Of a stretch of DNA of 64,000 nt, positions 57,144 through 64,000 are shown piece after piece (within the stretch, counting starts at the first letter, position 1; every line of letters begins with the position of its first letter). The notes below the pieces were generated by a model, which saw nothing but the letters and a program-made list of their open reading frames with translations, searched no databases and was not told the DNA's origin. The translations under genes were made by a program, and so were the position numbers. The DNA is from Herbaspirillum sp. ASV7 (lineage in GTDB: Bacteria; Pseudomonadota; Gammaproteobacteria; Burkholderiales; Burkholderiaceae_D): positions 1-64,000 of the forward strand of contig NZ_JAELUH010000011.1 in NCBI RefSeq assembly GCF_016429215.1. Direction: 5' to 3'.

Positions 57144-58712
57144 TCAGTGTTGTGCCGTGGGGGCGCCGGCCTGTGCCTGCCGCACCTGGTTGCGGCCGCC
57201 GTGCTTGGCCTCGTAGAGCGCGGCATCGGCGCGACCCAGCAATTCTTCCGGTGAGCGGGCGCATGAGGGCAGCAATTCCATGGCACACACGCCGGCGCTG
57301 GCCGTCACCACTCCTGCCGGATTGCCGCGATGGGGCAGGTCCAGCGCCTGGATGCCGGCACGGATCTTTTCGGCCACTTGCATGGCACCGGCGGCATCGG
57401 TGTCGGGCAGCAGCATCAGCATTTCCTCGCCGCCATAGCGCGCGGCCAGGTCACCCGGACGGCGTTGGCGTTCCTTCAGGACTGCGGCGATGCGGCGCAG
57501 GCATTCATCGCCTGCCTGGTGGCCGTAGAGATCGTTGTACTGCTTGAAGAAATCCACGTCGATCATGATCAGCGAGAGCGCCGAACCGCTGCGCAAGGCG
57601 CGCCGGAATTCCGCATCGAGCACGGTATCGAGATGGCGCCGGTTGGCCAGTCCGGTCAGTCCGTCCTGGTGCGCCAGCGATTCCAGCCGCTGGTTGGCCT
57701 GGTGCAGTTCGCCCATGACCTGCAGCGCGCGGTCCTCGGCGGCCAGGCGCAGTTCGATCTGCCCGATCAGGCGCCAGCCGAACAGGCCGATGATGGCCAG
57801 CAGCAGTATCACTGCGGCGGCGTAGAAGATGGTCTGGTGGCGCCAGGCAGCCAGCGCTTGATCCCGCGCCGTGGCCACCGTCACGATGAGGGGGAAGCCC
57901 TGCACCGGATAGTAGGCGATGAAGCGTTCGACGCCATCGAGCGGCGAGACGATGTCGGCATGGCCGCTCTGCTGTCCGGCCAGTATGCCGCGCAGGGTCG
58001 GATCCAGGCTCAGGTCGCGGTTGATGTAGGCAGCCTCGAAGGGCTCACGGGTCAATATCTTGCCAGGACGAAGAATGAGCAGGATGGAGCTGTCGCCACT
58101 GATCTCGACCTCTCTGTAGAGGGCATTGAAGTGATCCAGTCGCAGCGTCGCCAGCAGCACGCCGGCAAAGCGTCCGTCCGGATGGTTCAGGCGGCGCGAC
58201 ATCGGAATGATCCACTCACCGGTGGCGCGGCTGATGAGCGTGCCGTGGATGGTGGGCTCGGTATCTTCGTGATCGCGGTGATAGATGAAATAGTCGCGGT
58301 CAGCGTTGTTGGCATCGGTCCGACGCGGAGGCGAGGAGCTGGCCACCCGGTTGCCCCGGGCATCGTAGATGTAGAGTCCGTCGAGCTGCGGCATTTCGCT
58401 GGCCAGCCGGCGCAGCATCGGGCCCATGGCGTGGATCTGCGTGCTACCCACTCCGGCTTCGTCGATACGGTCGCTGATGTTGATCAACGCACCATGGGTG
58501 GCCTGGAACACGTCATAGGCATGGCGTGCCAGCGCGCGTGCGATGTTGCCGGTATAGATGCGGGTATTGTCGATCTGCACCGTGCGTGCGGCCAGGCTCT
58601 CCCAGATGTGGCCAGCGGCAATGGCGATGCAGATCAGCACGACGAATAGTCGCGCCCGCCGCGCCACCGAATGGCGCGCCACCCGCCCCGCCTTTGCCAG
58701 TATTGGCCGCAT
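57144..58712 (-). CDS. Membrane diguanylate cyclase with periplasmic Cache-type sensor
   Basis: 522 residues. The N-terminal membrane span (ARLFVVLICIAIAAG) and a second one (FYAAAVILLLAIIGLFGWRL) bracket a 260-residue periplasmic PDC/Cache-like region with DGLYIYDARGNRVASS and ADRDYFIYHRDH. A short coiled coil leads to a GGDEF domain: DGLTGLANRRHLD, MIDVDFFKQYND, and the active-site loop reads GGEEM at 427-431. An RxxD inhibitory site (RPGD) lies five residues before it, so c-di-GMP feedback is expected. The Met replacing the final Phe is unusual but not catalytic. Start 58712 preferred over 58742. Confidence 0.9.
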   Translation of the reverse strand: MRPILAKAGRVARHSVARRARLFVVLICIAIAAGHIWESLAARTVQIDNTRIYTGNIARALARHAYDVFQATHGALINISDRIDEAGVGSTQIHAMGPMLRRLASEMPQLDGLYIYDARGNRVASSSPPRRTDANNADRDYFIYHRDHEDTEPTIHGTLISRATGEWIIPMSRRLNHPDGRFAGVLLATLRLDHFNALYREVEISGDSSILLILRPGKILTREPFEAAYINRDLSLDPTLRGILAGQQSGHADIVSPLDGVERFIAYYPVQGFPLIVTVATARDQALAAWRHQTIFYAAAVILLLAIIGLFGWRLIGQIELRLAAEDRALQVMGELHQANQRLESLAHQDGLTGLANRRHLDTVLDAEFRRALRSGSALSLIMIDVDFFKQYNDLYGHQAGDECLRRIAAVLKERQRRPGDLAARYGGEEMLMLLPDTDAAGAMQVAEKIRAGIQALDLPHRGNPAGVVTASAGVCAMELLPSCARSPEELLGRADAALYEAKHGGRNQVRQAQAGAPTAQH

Positions 58713-58823
58713 GTGATGTCTCTCCCCTTGGCCCGGCCTCATCCCTCCCCAGGGCAGGTCGTTGGCGTCAGTATAAGGAGAGGGCAGGCTGCGGCTGGCG
58801 GCGATCAGTTCGTGAAAAAGCCC

Positions 58824-59729
58824 TCAATTCATGGGCTTGGTCACCGGCCGGCGCATCAGCTTCACGCTATGCAGGGCCGTGAGCGCCACCGACAGCCAGA
58901 TCGGAGCATAGGTCCCCAATTGCGAGGATTGCAGAGTTTCTCCCAGCACGCCCATGGCCACCAGCACCAGCAGCACCGGTTCGACATAGCCGAGGATGCC
59001 GAACAGGCCCATGGGCAGGAGCTTGCTGGCGCGCAGATAGGAGGTCAGCGCCACCATGCTGAGGATGCTCAGCCCGGCCAGCAAGAGGGCCATGGAAGGG
59101 GTCTGCAGGGTGGTCAGGGTGGAACCGTCCTGGCCCAGCATCAGCAATGCCAGCGGTGCCAGCATCAGCAGTTCCACCACGAAGATCATCAGCGAGTCCA
59201 GGCGGATGCGCCGGCGCAGGATGAAGTAGGGAGGATAGCCCAATGCCACGGCCAGGGTGGGCCAGGAGAAGGCGCGCGTCATCCACAGTTCGTGCGCCAC
59301 GCCCACGCAGGCGCACAGCACCGCCAGCCGTTGCAGCAGGTCCATGCGCTCGCCATAGTAGAAGCGCCCCACCAGCACCATCGATAAGGGCAACAGGAAG
59401 TAGCCCAGCGACACCTCCAGTGCCCGGCCATTGACCGAGCCCCACAGGAAGAGCCATTGCTGGAAACCGAGCAGGGCCGCCATGACTAGCAGCAGCAGGC
59501 AACGTCCGGGAGTGCCCAGCAATTGCCGCAGGGCCTGGCTCAACTGCGCCAGCTGACCGCGCCAGGCGATCAGGGCCAGCGCCACCAGGACGGTGCCCAG
59601 GATGCGCCAGGCGAAGATGGCGCTGCCATCGAGCGGCGCCAGCAGGCGAGTATAGCCGGAGAGCAAAGCGAACAGCGCCGAGGCGAGTACGGACAGGCCG
59701 ATGCCGCGGCCGATTTCATGAGGATTCAT
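58824..59729 (-). CDS. rarD: EamA-family transporter RarD
   Basis: 301 residues with ten predicted membrane helices. It starts with GLSVLASALFALLSGYTRLLAPLDGSAIFAWRIL, typical of RarD; then WLFLWGSVNGRALEVSLGYFLLPLSMVLVGRFYYGERM and LLPMGLFGILGYVEPVLLVLVA. RarD proteins were first seen as chloramphenicol-sensitivity-related, but their substrate is uncertain. The gene is downstream of the small exported protein gene on the same strand; a terminator between them suggests separate units. Confidence 0.88.
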   Translation of the reverse strand: MNPHEIGRGIGLSVLASALFALLSGYTRLLAPLDGSAIFAWRILGTVLVALALIAWRGQLAQLSQALRQLLGTPGRCLLLLVMAALLGFQQWLFLWGSVNGRALEVSLGYFLLPLSMVLVGRFYYGERMDLLQRLAVLCACVGVAHELWMTRAFSWPTLAVALGYPPYFILRRRIRLDSLMIFVVELLMLAPLALLMLGQDGSTLTTLQTPSMALLLAGLSILSMVALTSYLRASKLLPMGLFGILGYVEPVLLVLVAMGVLGETLQSSQLGTYAPIWLSVALTALHSVKLMRRPVTKPMN

Positions 59730-59822
59730 TGCCAGACCAGGAAGGGGGGCCGGCGCATTCCATGCGCTACGGCAAAAGCGCGATTCTACGGCATGCGGCC
59801 AGCTCCTGCCCGGTCACGCAAA

Positions 59823-59848
59823 CTGCCCCGGTGCGTGCACCGGGGCAG
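59823..59848 (-). terminator. Terminator of the small exported-protein gene
   Basis: CTGCCCCGGTGC (59823-59834) and GCACCGGGGCAG (59837-59848) are perfect complements; on the minus strand TTTGCG follows. The T-run is short. Confidence 0.65.
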
Positions 59849-59872
59849 GGGTGTTGCGGGTCAACGCATCAA

Positions 59873-60184
59873 TCAGGCGCCCGGGGAAGTACCCATCGGG
59901 CCGTCCTTCAGTTCGCGGGCGTAATTATTGGGGCGACCGTTGGGCATCTCGTAGCCCTTGTGATCCACATAGCGGCCGTTCTGCCCGCTTTCCTGGTAGC
60001 TGGCCGGGGAACCGGTTTGCTCGCCCTGGTAGTTGTAGTACTGGGACTGCGAGGGCGAGGCGTCATATTGTTGCTGCGGCGCTGATTGCATGCCGCTGTT
60101 GCCCTGGTCGTAGGACTGCGCATAGGCGCCGGTGGCGAAGGCGGCGGTGGCCAGGATGGCGGCGCCGAGGATGGTCTTGGTCAT
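59873..60184 (-). CDS. Small exported Gln/Ser/Tyr-rich protein, hypothetical
   Basis: 103 residues. A clear Sec signal peptide (MTKTILGAAILATAAFATGAYA, cleavage after AYA) leaves about 81 residues rich in Gln, Ser, Tyr, Gly and Asn, with SQSQYYNYQGEQ and GRYVDHKGYEMPNG. Low-complexity Q/S/Y composition suggests a disordered periplasmic or surface protein; no domain is recognised. It has an AGGAGAACAGCC ribosome site and its own terminator. Confidence 0.75.
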   Translation of the reverse strand: MTKTILGAAILATAAFATGAYAQSYDQGNSGMQSAPQQQYDASPSQSQYYNYQGEQTGSPASYQESGQNGRYVDHKGYEMPNGRPNNYARELKDGPMGTSPGA

Positions 60185-60678
60185 GGCTGTTCTCCTTTAT
60201 CCTTGGATGGCCGTTGCGCGATCTGCGCAAACGTGAAGTCATCATAGGAAGCAGCCGGCCCTCTGGCAGTCGGCGCGAGCTGCATCTTCCTGTCGGCGCA
60301 TTCGCGCTTCTCTGACAGCAGATTGGCCGGCCCGTGGCGCGCCGGGCGGTGCTTCGGACGCGGTCCCGGGCCAGCGCGGTCCGAGCTCATCGGCGCCGGC
60401 GGCCCTCTTCTCAAGGCCGTGCGGGCCGCAAGGTGCGCCGGCATGGTACGGCCGTGGGGAGTCCGGCCTGTCAGACGCCTTGCTGACAGCCCGCACGGGT
60501 TTTGTGACGAGATATTTCCGCCCCGACGGGATAGGGCACTTGTCAGACGACAAGTCATCCGGCGCCGCTTGTCGCAAAAATGCCCGCTGCTCGCAATCGG
60601 TGAGAAATTGATTAGGGTACAGGCTCCCAACCGGGTTATGCTGATCAGGAAAACAAAGCAAAACGTGCAGGAGACTTC
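60185..60678. other. Divergent intergenic region with repeated CTGTCAG/CTGACAG elements
   Basis: 494 bp with no credible gene. CTGACAG occurs at 60312 and 60483, its complement CTGTCAG at 60468, and TGTCAGACG at 60469 and 60541. Two of these form the dyad CTGTCAG-8-CTGACAG (60468-60489). A second dyad is ACTTGTC-4-GACAAGT (60538-60555). The repetition of one core suggests a regulator-binding region serving the exported-protein gene, the solute-binding gene, or both. Confidence 0.45.
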
Positions 60679-61497
60679 ATGCAGAATTTCTTCCCGACCG
60701 GCTTGCTGGCCACGGTAGCGGCGGTGACTGCGGTGACGATGTCGCCTGCGGCGGTTGCCGCCGAATGCAACAAGCTGGTGATCTCCGCCGATTCCGACTA
60801 TGCCCCCCTGCACTGGTACGATGGCAAGCGCCTCACCGGCGCCAGTATCGAGATTGCCACGCGGGCGCTGACAGCGCTCGATATCCCGTTCGAGGTGCGC
60901 TACGTCGGCCCCTTCCACCGGGTACTCAGCGAAGCCGAGAGCGGTGACGTAGCCATGATCTCCTCGCTGAAGAATACGCCCGAGCGCCAGCAGTACCTGG
61001 CCTTCACCTCGGTGCCACTGTTTTCCAATCCCATCGCAGTCTTCGTGGCGCGCGACCGGCGCTTCGCGTTTTCCGGCTGGAAGGATCTGGTCGGCAAACG
61101 TGGCGCCATCACGCTGGGCAACCAGTTCGGTGGCGGCTTCGACGAGTTCATGCGCGACAACCTGACCATCGAGACCGCGCAGAAGGTCTACATGAACTTC
61201 ACCAAGCTCGATTCCGGTCGGATCGACTACCTGATCACGGGCTACTACAGCGGTGTCATCTACCTGAACCAAAGCGGCCAGACTGATCGCTTCATGCCCC
61301 TGCGCCCCTTTGTCAGCGAGACCGACAACTATATTGCCCTGAGCAAGGCCAGTCCTTGCGTCAAATACCTGCCGCGCATCAATGCGCAACTGGAGCTGAT
61401 GCAAAAGCGCGGCGAGCTGCGTGCCATCCTGCAAAGCTTCGAGACCGACCTGCGTATCGATCCGGCTGCGGCCGACGACAAGCCCAGGTCCAGGTAG
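60679..61497 (+). CDS. Extracellular solute-binding protein family 3
   Basis: 272 residues with a signal peptide (about 27 residues, ending AAVAAE) and an SBP_bac_3 fold: CNKLVISADSDYAPLHWYDGKRLTGASIEIATRAL, the hinge strand DVAMISSLKNTPERQQYLAFTSVP, and TKLDSGRIDYLITGYYSGV. Likely a periplasmic receptor for amino acids or small organic acids. No permease or ATPase gene lies in the window, so it may be an orphan or serve a regulator. GCAGGAGAC precedes ATG 60679. An AraC-type gene follows 54 bp downstream. Confidence 0.87.
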   Translation: MQNFFPTGLLATVAAVTAVTMSPAAVAAECNKLVISADSDYAPLHWYDGKRLTGASIEIATRALTALDIPFEVRYVGPFHRVLSEAESGDVAMISSLKNTPERQQYLAFTSVPLFSNPIAVFVARDRRFAFSGWKDLVGKRGAITLGNQFGGGFDEFMRDNLTIETAQKVYMNFTKLDSGRIDYLITGYYSGVIYLNQSGQTDRFMPLRPFVSETDNYIALSKASPCVKYLPRINAQLELMQKRGELRAILQSFETDLRIDPAAADDKPRSR

Positions 61498-61551
61498 GCC
61501 AGCCGTGGCAAGATACGGGTCTTGCCCCAGACTGACCGAGAAAGGCCCCGC

Positions 61552-61935
61552 GTGAACCGACATCTGCCGCCATCCCGTCCCCGACAGAGCTACCGACACC
61601 TCACTGCCGAACAGGAAAAGCTGGTGATGGCCTACATCGAGGCCCACCTGTCGGAAAATATTACGGTGGCGACCTTGGCCAGCCTGTGCCATATGTCGGG
61701 CAGCTGCTTCAGTCGTGTCTTCAAGGCCAGTACCGGCCATACCCTGTGCCAGTGGATCACCCGGGTACGCCTGCAGCGCGCGCGGACCCTGCTGGCCAGC
61801 AGCGCGCTATCCATCGCCGAGATCGCCAATGCCATCGGCTTTCATGACCAGAGCCATTTCGTGCGCAAGTTCAAGCAGGTCAACGGGGTCTCGGCCAGGG
61901 ACTGGCGCGCGCAGCAGCTGGCGCTGTCGCAATGA
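61552..61935 (+). CDS. Minimal AraC-type regulator
   Basis: 127 residues from a GTG with AAAGG 6 nt upstream; a TTG 30 nt earlier is possible. It is essentially only the AraC DNA-binding domain: two helix-turn-helix units, ITVATLASLCHMSGSCFSRVFKASTGHTLCQW and LSIAEIANAIGFHDQSHFVRKFKQVNGVSARDWR. There is no effector domain, as in SoxS or MarA. Its position after the solute-binding gene suggests a shared regulon. Confidence 0.87.
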   Translation: MNRHLPPSRPRQSYRHLTAEQEKLVMAYIEAHLSENITVATLASLCHMSGSCFSRVFKASTGHTLCQWITRVRLQRARTLLASSALSIAEIANAIGFHDQSHFVRKFKQVNGVSARDWRAQQLALSQ

Positions 61936-62001
61936 ACAGGGCGCCCGGAAAAAAGGCCCGTCATGCGAGCCTGGTTCTCTGGAGGAAATGCCGACGCCAG
62001 G

Positions 62002-62250
62002 TCAGCGGTAGAAGGGCTCGACCCGTCCCTTGAGCTTGGTCATCATGGGCTGGCCACGACGATCGAGGGCCTTGCCTGCGGGAATCTTGATCCAGCCTTC
62101 GCTGATGCAGTATTCGCCGACGTTGGTGAATTCCTTGTCATTGAGACGGATGCCGACGTCGTATTCGAACACGGCGGCATTGTAGTGCGGGCTGCGCGGG
62201 TCGACCGAGAGGCGGTCGGGGAAGGCGGGGCGTTGTGCGGTATCGTTCAT
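62002..62250 (-). CDS. DUF3297 family protein
   Basis: 82 residues from ATG 62250: PDRLSVDPRSPHYNAAV, GIRLNDKEFTNVGEYCISEGWIKIPAGKALDRRGQPMMTKLKGRVEPFY. This is the whole DUF3297 family, small cytosolic proteins common in beta- and gammaproteobacteria with no known function. The longer frame upstream lies in the RidA gene region and is not coding. It is on the same strand as the RidA gene, 62 bp downstream. Confidence 0.9.
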   Translation of the reverse strand: MNDTAQRPAFPDRLSVDPRSPHYNAAVFEYDVGIRLNDKEFTNVGEYCISEGWIKIPAGKALDRRGQPMMTKLKGRVEPFYR

Positions 62251-62312
62251 GTCCGCGATTATCGGCCATAACACCGGCCAAGACAATGCGCGCGGCGCAA
62301 GTCCACGCCCGC

Positions 62313-62690
62313 TCAGGCGCGGGCCTTGGCCACGGCCTCCACCTCGATCTTGAATCCGTAATGCAGCGGCGGCGTAGGCACGATGGCGCGCGCCGGGCGG
62401 TGCTCGCCCAGCCACTGCGCGTAGAGTTCATTGAAGCGCGGCCAGTTCTCGATATCGTCGAGATAGATGCGCACCTGCACCAGATCATCCAGTCCGCACC
62501 CGGCCGCCTGAAGCACCCGGCCGACATTGTCCAGCACCTGCAGGGCCTGCTCATCGAAGCTGGCATCGGCCAGCTTCACGCCAGTAGCTGTGATAGGCAG
62601 CTGGCCGGAGATGAACACCAGGCCGGCCGCCTCGGTGAAGTGGCTGTAGTGGCCGCCCGGGCGGGTCAATGTGCTTGTCTTACCATCCAT
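62313..62690 (-). CDS. RidA/YjgF/UK114 family imine-enamine deaminase
   Basis: 125 residues: FISGQLPI near the N-terminus, ASFDEQALQVLDNVGRVLQAAGCGLDDLVQVRIYLDDIENW, then EHRPARAIVPTPPLHYGFKIEVEAVA, which carries the Arg expected to bind the substrate carboxylate. RidA proteins release ammonia from 2-aminoacrylate and related imines made by PLP enzymes. The ATG (62690) lies 11 nt inside the 3' end of the upstream DSD1-type gene, so the two are translationally coupled and functionally linked. Confidence 0.92.
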   Translation of the reverse strand: MDGKTSTLTRPGGHYSHFTEAAGLVFISGQLPITATGVKLADASFDEQALQVLDNVGRVLQAAGCGLDDLVQVRIYLDDIENWPRFNELYAQWLGEHRPARAIVPTPPLHYGFKIEVEAVAKARA

Positions 62691-63822
62691 GAAAACGTCC
62701 CCATTGTGTCAACTCGCCCTCTGGCGAGAGCGCATGATAATACGGATACTGCGCTCCCGTGGCACAGGCATGGTTGGGCAGGATGCGCAGCCGGGTGCCG
62801 ATGGGCAGGCGCGTGACGATATCCTCCGGTACCGTGCCCGCCGCTGCGGCCAGAGAGGAGAGGATGCCGTGCTCCTGGTTGGCGCCGCTGAGCACCAGGC
62901 CTTCCAGGGGAGCACCGGCCAGCGTGCAGGGCAGGCCATAGCCGAAATCCCGGGCCTGCCTGGCGGTGCCGCGATCGCGGCTCATGGCCATCCATCCCGC
63001 ATCGACGATGGCCCAGCCCTTCTCGGGCTGGTGGCCGATGACGGTGGTGAGGACGCTGAGCGCAATGTCGTCGCTGCGGCAGACCCCGACGTTATGCATC
63101 ACCAGGTCGAAGAACACATAGACCCCGGCGCGTACCTCGGTCACGCCTTCCAGATGCGTGGCGGCCAGCGCGGTCGGGGTGGAGCCCACGCTGACCGTCG
63201 CGCAGGGGAGGCCGGCGGCGCGGATGCGCTCGGCCGCATGCACGCACAGTGCGCGCTCCTGCTCGGCCAGCGCGGCCAGCGCCTCGGGGGTATTGAGCTC
63301 ATAGCTGGAACCGGCATGGGTCATCACGCCCGCCACCCGGGCGCCACCGTGATGCAGCAGGCCCGCCACCTCCAGCAGCAGCTCTTGGTCGGGGCCGATG
63401 CCGGAGCGGTGGCCATCGGTATCGACCTCGATGAGGACCTCGAAGACCTGTCCGTGCGCGCGGCCGAACTCCGCCAGCGCCCGGGCTGCGGCGGGATTGT
63501 CCACCACCAGCTGCAGCCGGCACCCTTGCCGGATCAGCGCCAGCGCGCGTGGCAGCTTGGCCGGGTCGATGGTGACGGCGTAGAGGATGTCCTGCACGCC
63601 GGCCTCAAAGAACTGTTCGGCCTCCTTGAGGGTGGAGACGGTGATGCCGCAAGCCCCCGCATCGATCTGCGCGCGGGTGACCTCCATGCACTTGCTGGTC
63701 TTGACGTGCGGGCGAAAACGCACGCCCAGGCTGTCCAGGTGGGTTTGCATCCTGGCGATATTGTGTTGCATGCGCGCCAGGTCGATGACGGCTGCCGGTG
63801 TGTCTACGGTGCTCAGGTTCAT
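62680..63822 (-). CDS. DSD1-family PLP enzyme (D-serine dehydratase / D-threonine aldolase-like)
   Basis: 380 residues, fold-type III PLP enzyme with alanine-racemase-like barrel. N-terminal VDTPAAVIDLARMQHNIARM, PLP lysine region FRPHVKTSKCMEV, GITVSTLKEAEQFFEAG, and the C-terminal zinc-type motif NHACAT with His351 and Cys353, as in eukaryotic-type D-serine dehydratase and D-threonine aldolase. Predicted to act on a D-beta-hydroxy amino acid. It overlaps the RidA gene by 11 nt. A TATAAT and two FadR-like operators lie upstream. Confidence 0.88.
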   Translation of the reverse strand: MNLSTVDTPAAVIDLARMQHNIARMQTHLDSLGVRFRPHVKTSKCMEVTRAQIDAGACGITVSTLKEAEQFFEAGVQDILYAVTIDPAKLPRALALIRQGCRLQLVVDNPAAARALAEFGRAHGQVFEVLIEVDTDGHRSGIGPDQELLLEVAGLLHHGGARVAGVMTHAGSSYELNTPEALAALAEQERALCVHAAERIRAAGLPCATVSVGSTPTALAATHLEGVTEVRAGVYVFFDLVMHNVGVCRSDDIALSVLTTVIGHQPEKGWAIVDAGWMAMSRDRGTARQARDFGYGLPCTLAGAPLEGLVLSGANQEHGILSSLAAAAGTVPEDIVTRLPIGTRLRILPNHACATGAQYPYYHALSPEGELTQWGRFHGW

Positions 63823-63869
63823 GGTGGTCTTGGTGGCTGCAAGCCAGTCCGGAGAAAGAGGATGCGCCG

Positions 63870-63875
63870 ATTATA
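63870..63875 (-). promoter_or_regulatory. -10 element of the DSD1-RidA operon
   Basis: Perfect TATAAT on the minus strand, about 48 nt before the ATG. No good -35; the -35 position runs into the first operator-like site, as in regulated promoters. Confidence 0.6.
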
Positions 63876-63896
63876 GGCGCGACCACCGCGCTTTTT

Positions 63897-63913
63897 ATTT
63901 AGCCAGATTAACT
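63897..63913. promoter_or_regulatory. Degenerate operator copy 1
   Basis: ATTTAGCC-A-GATTAACT resembles the perfect site at 63919-63935 (centres 22 bp apart, two helical turns) with several mismatches. It overlaps the -35 zone of the promoter at 63870. Confidence 0.45.
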
Positions 63914-63918
63914 CTTGG

Positions 63919-63935
63919 ATTTAGTCTGACTAAAT
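63919..63935. promoter_or_regulatory. Perfect 17-bp palindrome, FadR/GntR-like operator
   Basis: ATTTAGTC-T-GACTAAAT is fully symmetric, and its core TAGTCTGACTA fits the TNGTNNNACNA pattern of FadR-subfamily GntR operators. The regulator gene is not in the window; it may lie just beyond its right end. Confidence 0.6.
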
Positions 63936-64000
63936 CGGAGAGCATTTCACCTTCTCCAGGGCGGCACCGGCCTGAAGCGTTCCTGCAGGAACCGCGTGAA

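Overview
The window is a GC-rich (roughly 60-65 % by eye) chromosomal segment from a betaproteobacterium. Gene order and protein sequences fit the Oxalobacteraceae, most likely Herbaspirillum or a close relative: infB-rbfA-truB-typA, a ribB-ribX fusion followed by ribH-nusB, a small SRP RNA beside ubiD, and a hemF-nadD-rsfS-rlmH-maf-rng chain. The genus is an inference from gene content, not from a search. I see no insertion sequence, prophage, CRISPR array, tRNA or rRNA.

Layout. 1-6.7 kb: translation genes (end of an unassigned gene, infB, rbfA, truB, typA). 6.7-7.3 kb: a 580-bp gene-free stretch with two dyads and two intrinsic terminators; at least the first terminator looks like the end of a small RNA carrying two anti-Shine-Dalgarno motifs. 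7.3-11.9 kb: dusA, ribBX, ribH, nusB and an aminotransferase. 12-19.2 kb: membrane-anchored lytic transglycosylase, ubiD, 4.5S RNA (ffs), glucokinase, a TPR/glycosyltransferase protein and a fumarylacetoacetase-family enzyme. 19.5-25.3 kb: rhlE, gluQ, a LysR regulator divergent from pirin and a WrbA-like flavoprotein, and trhO. 25.5-29 kb: dnaE.

29.1-38.5 kb is a surface-glycan block: msbA, three tandem paralogous GT9 (heptosyltransferase-like) genes interrupted by a GT8 transferase, an AT-rich gap, an O-antigen-ligase-like polytopic protein and a fourth, unrelated GT9 gene. It probably builds, exports and caps lipooligosaccharide. 38.6-43.6 kb, minus strand: hemF-nadD-rsfS-rlmH-maf-rng, mostly joined by overlapping stop and start codons; RsfS carries a long basic Ala/Lys/Thr/Arg/Pro tail. 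43.7-46.8 kb: MscS-type channel, purD and a YebC protein. 47-50.9 kb: HerA-like ATPase, EamA transporter, quinone oxidoreductase and a 56-residue membrane protein. 51-53 kb: a periplasmic binding protein behind a perfect 20-bp hairpin, and a DUF4136 lipoprotein. 53.3-57.1 kb: pepN and fbp. 57.1-60.2 kb: a diguanylate cyclase, RarD and a small exported protein. 60.7-62 kb: a solute-binding protein and a minimal AraC regulator. 62-63.8 kb: DUF3297, and a RidA gene overlapping a DSD1-type PLP enzyme, with a pair of FadR/GntR-like operators upstream.

Best leads: the candidate anti-SD small RNA(s) at 6.75-7.16 kb; the RidA/DSD1 overlap with its operator pair; the GT9 triplication; the RsfS tail; and an FNR-like box between trhO and dnaE. 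All regulatory calls are by-eye motif matches.
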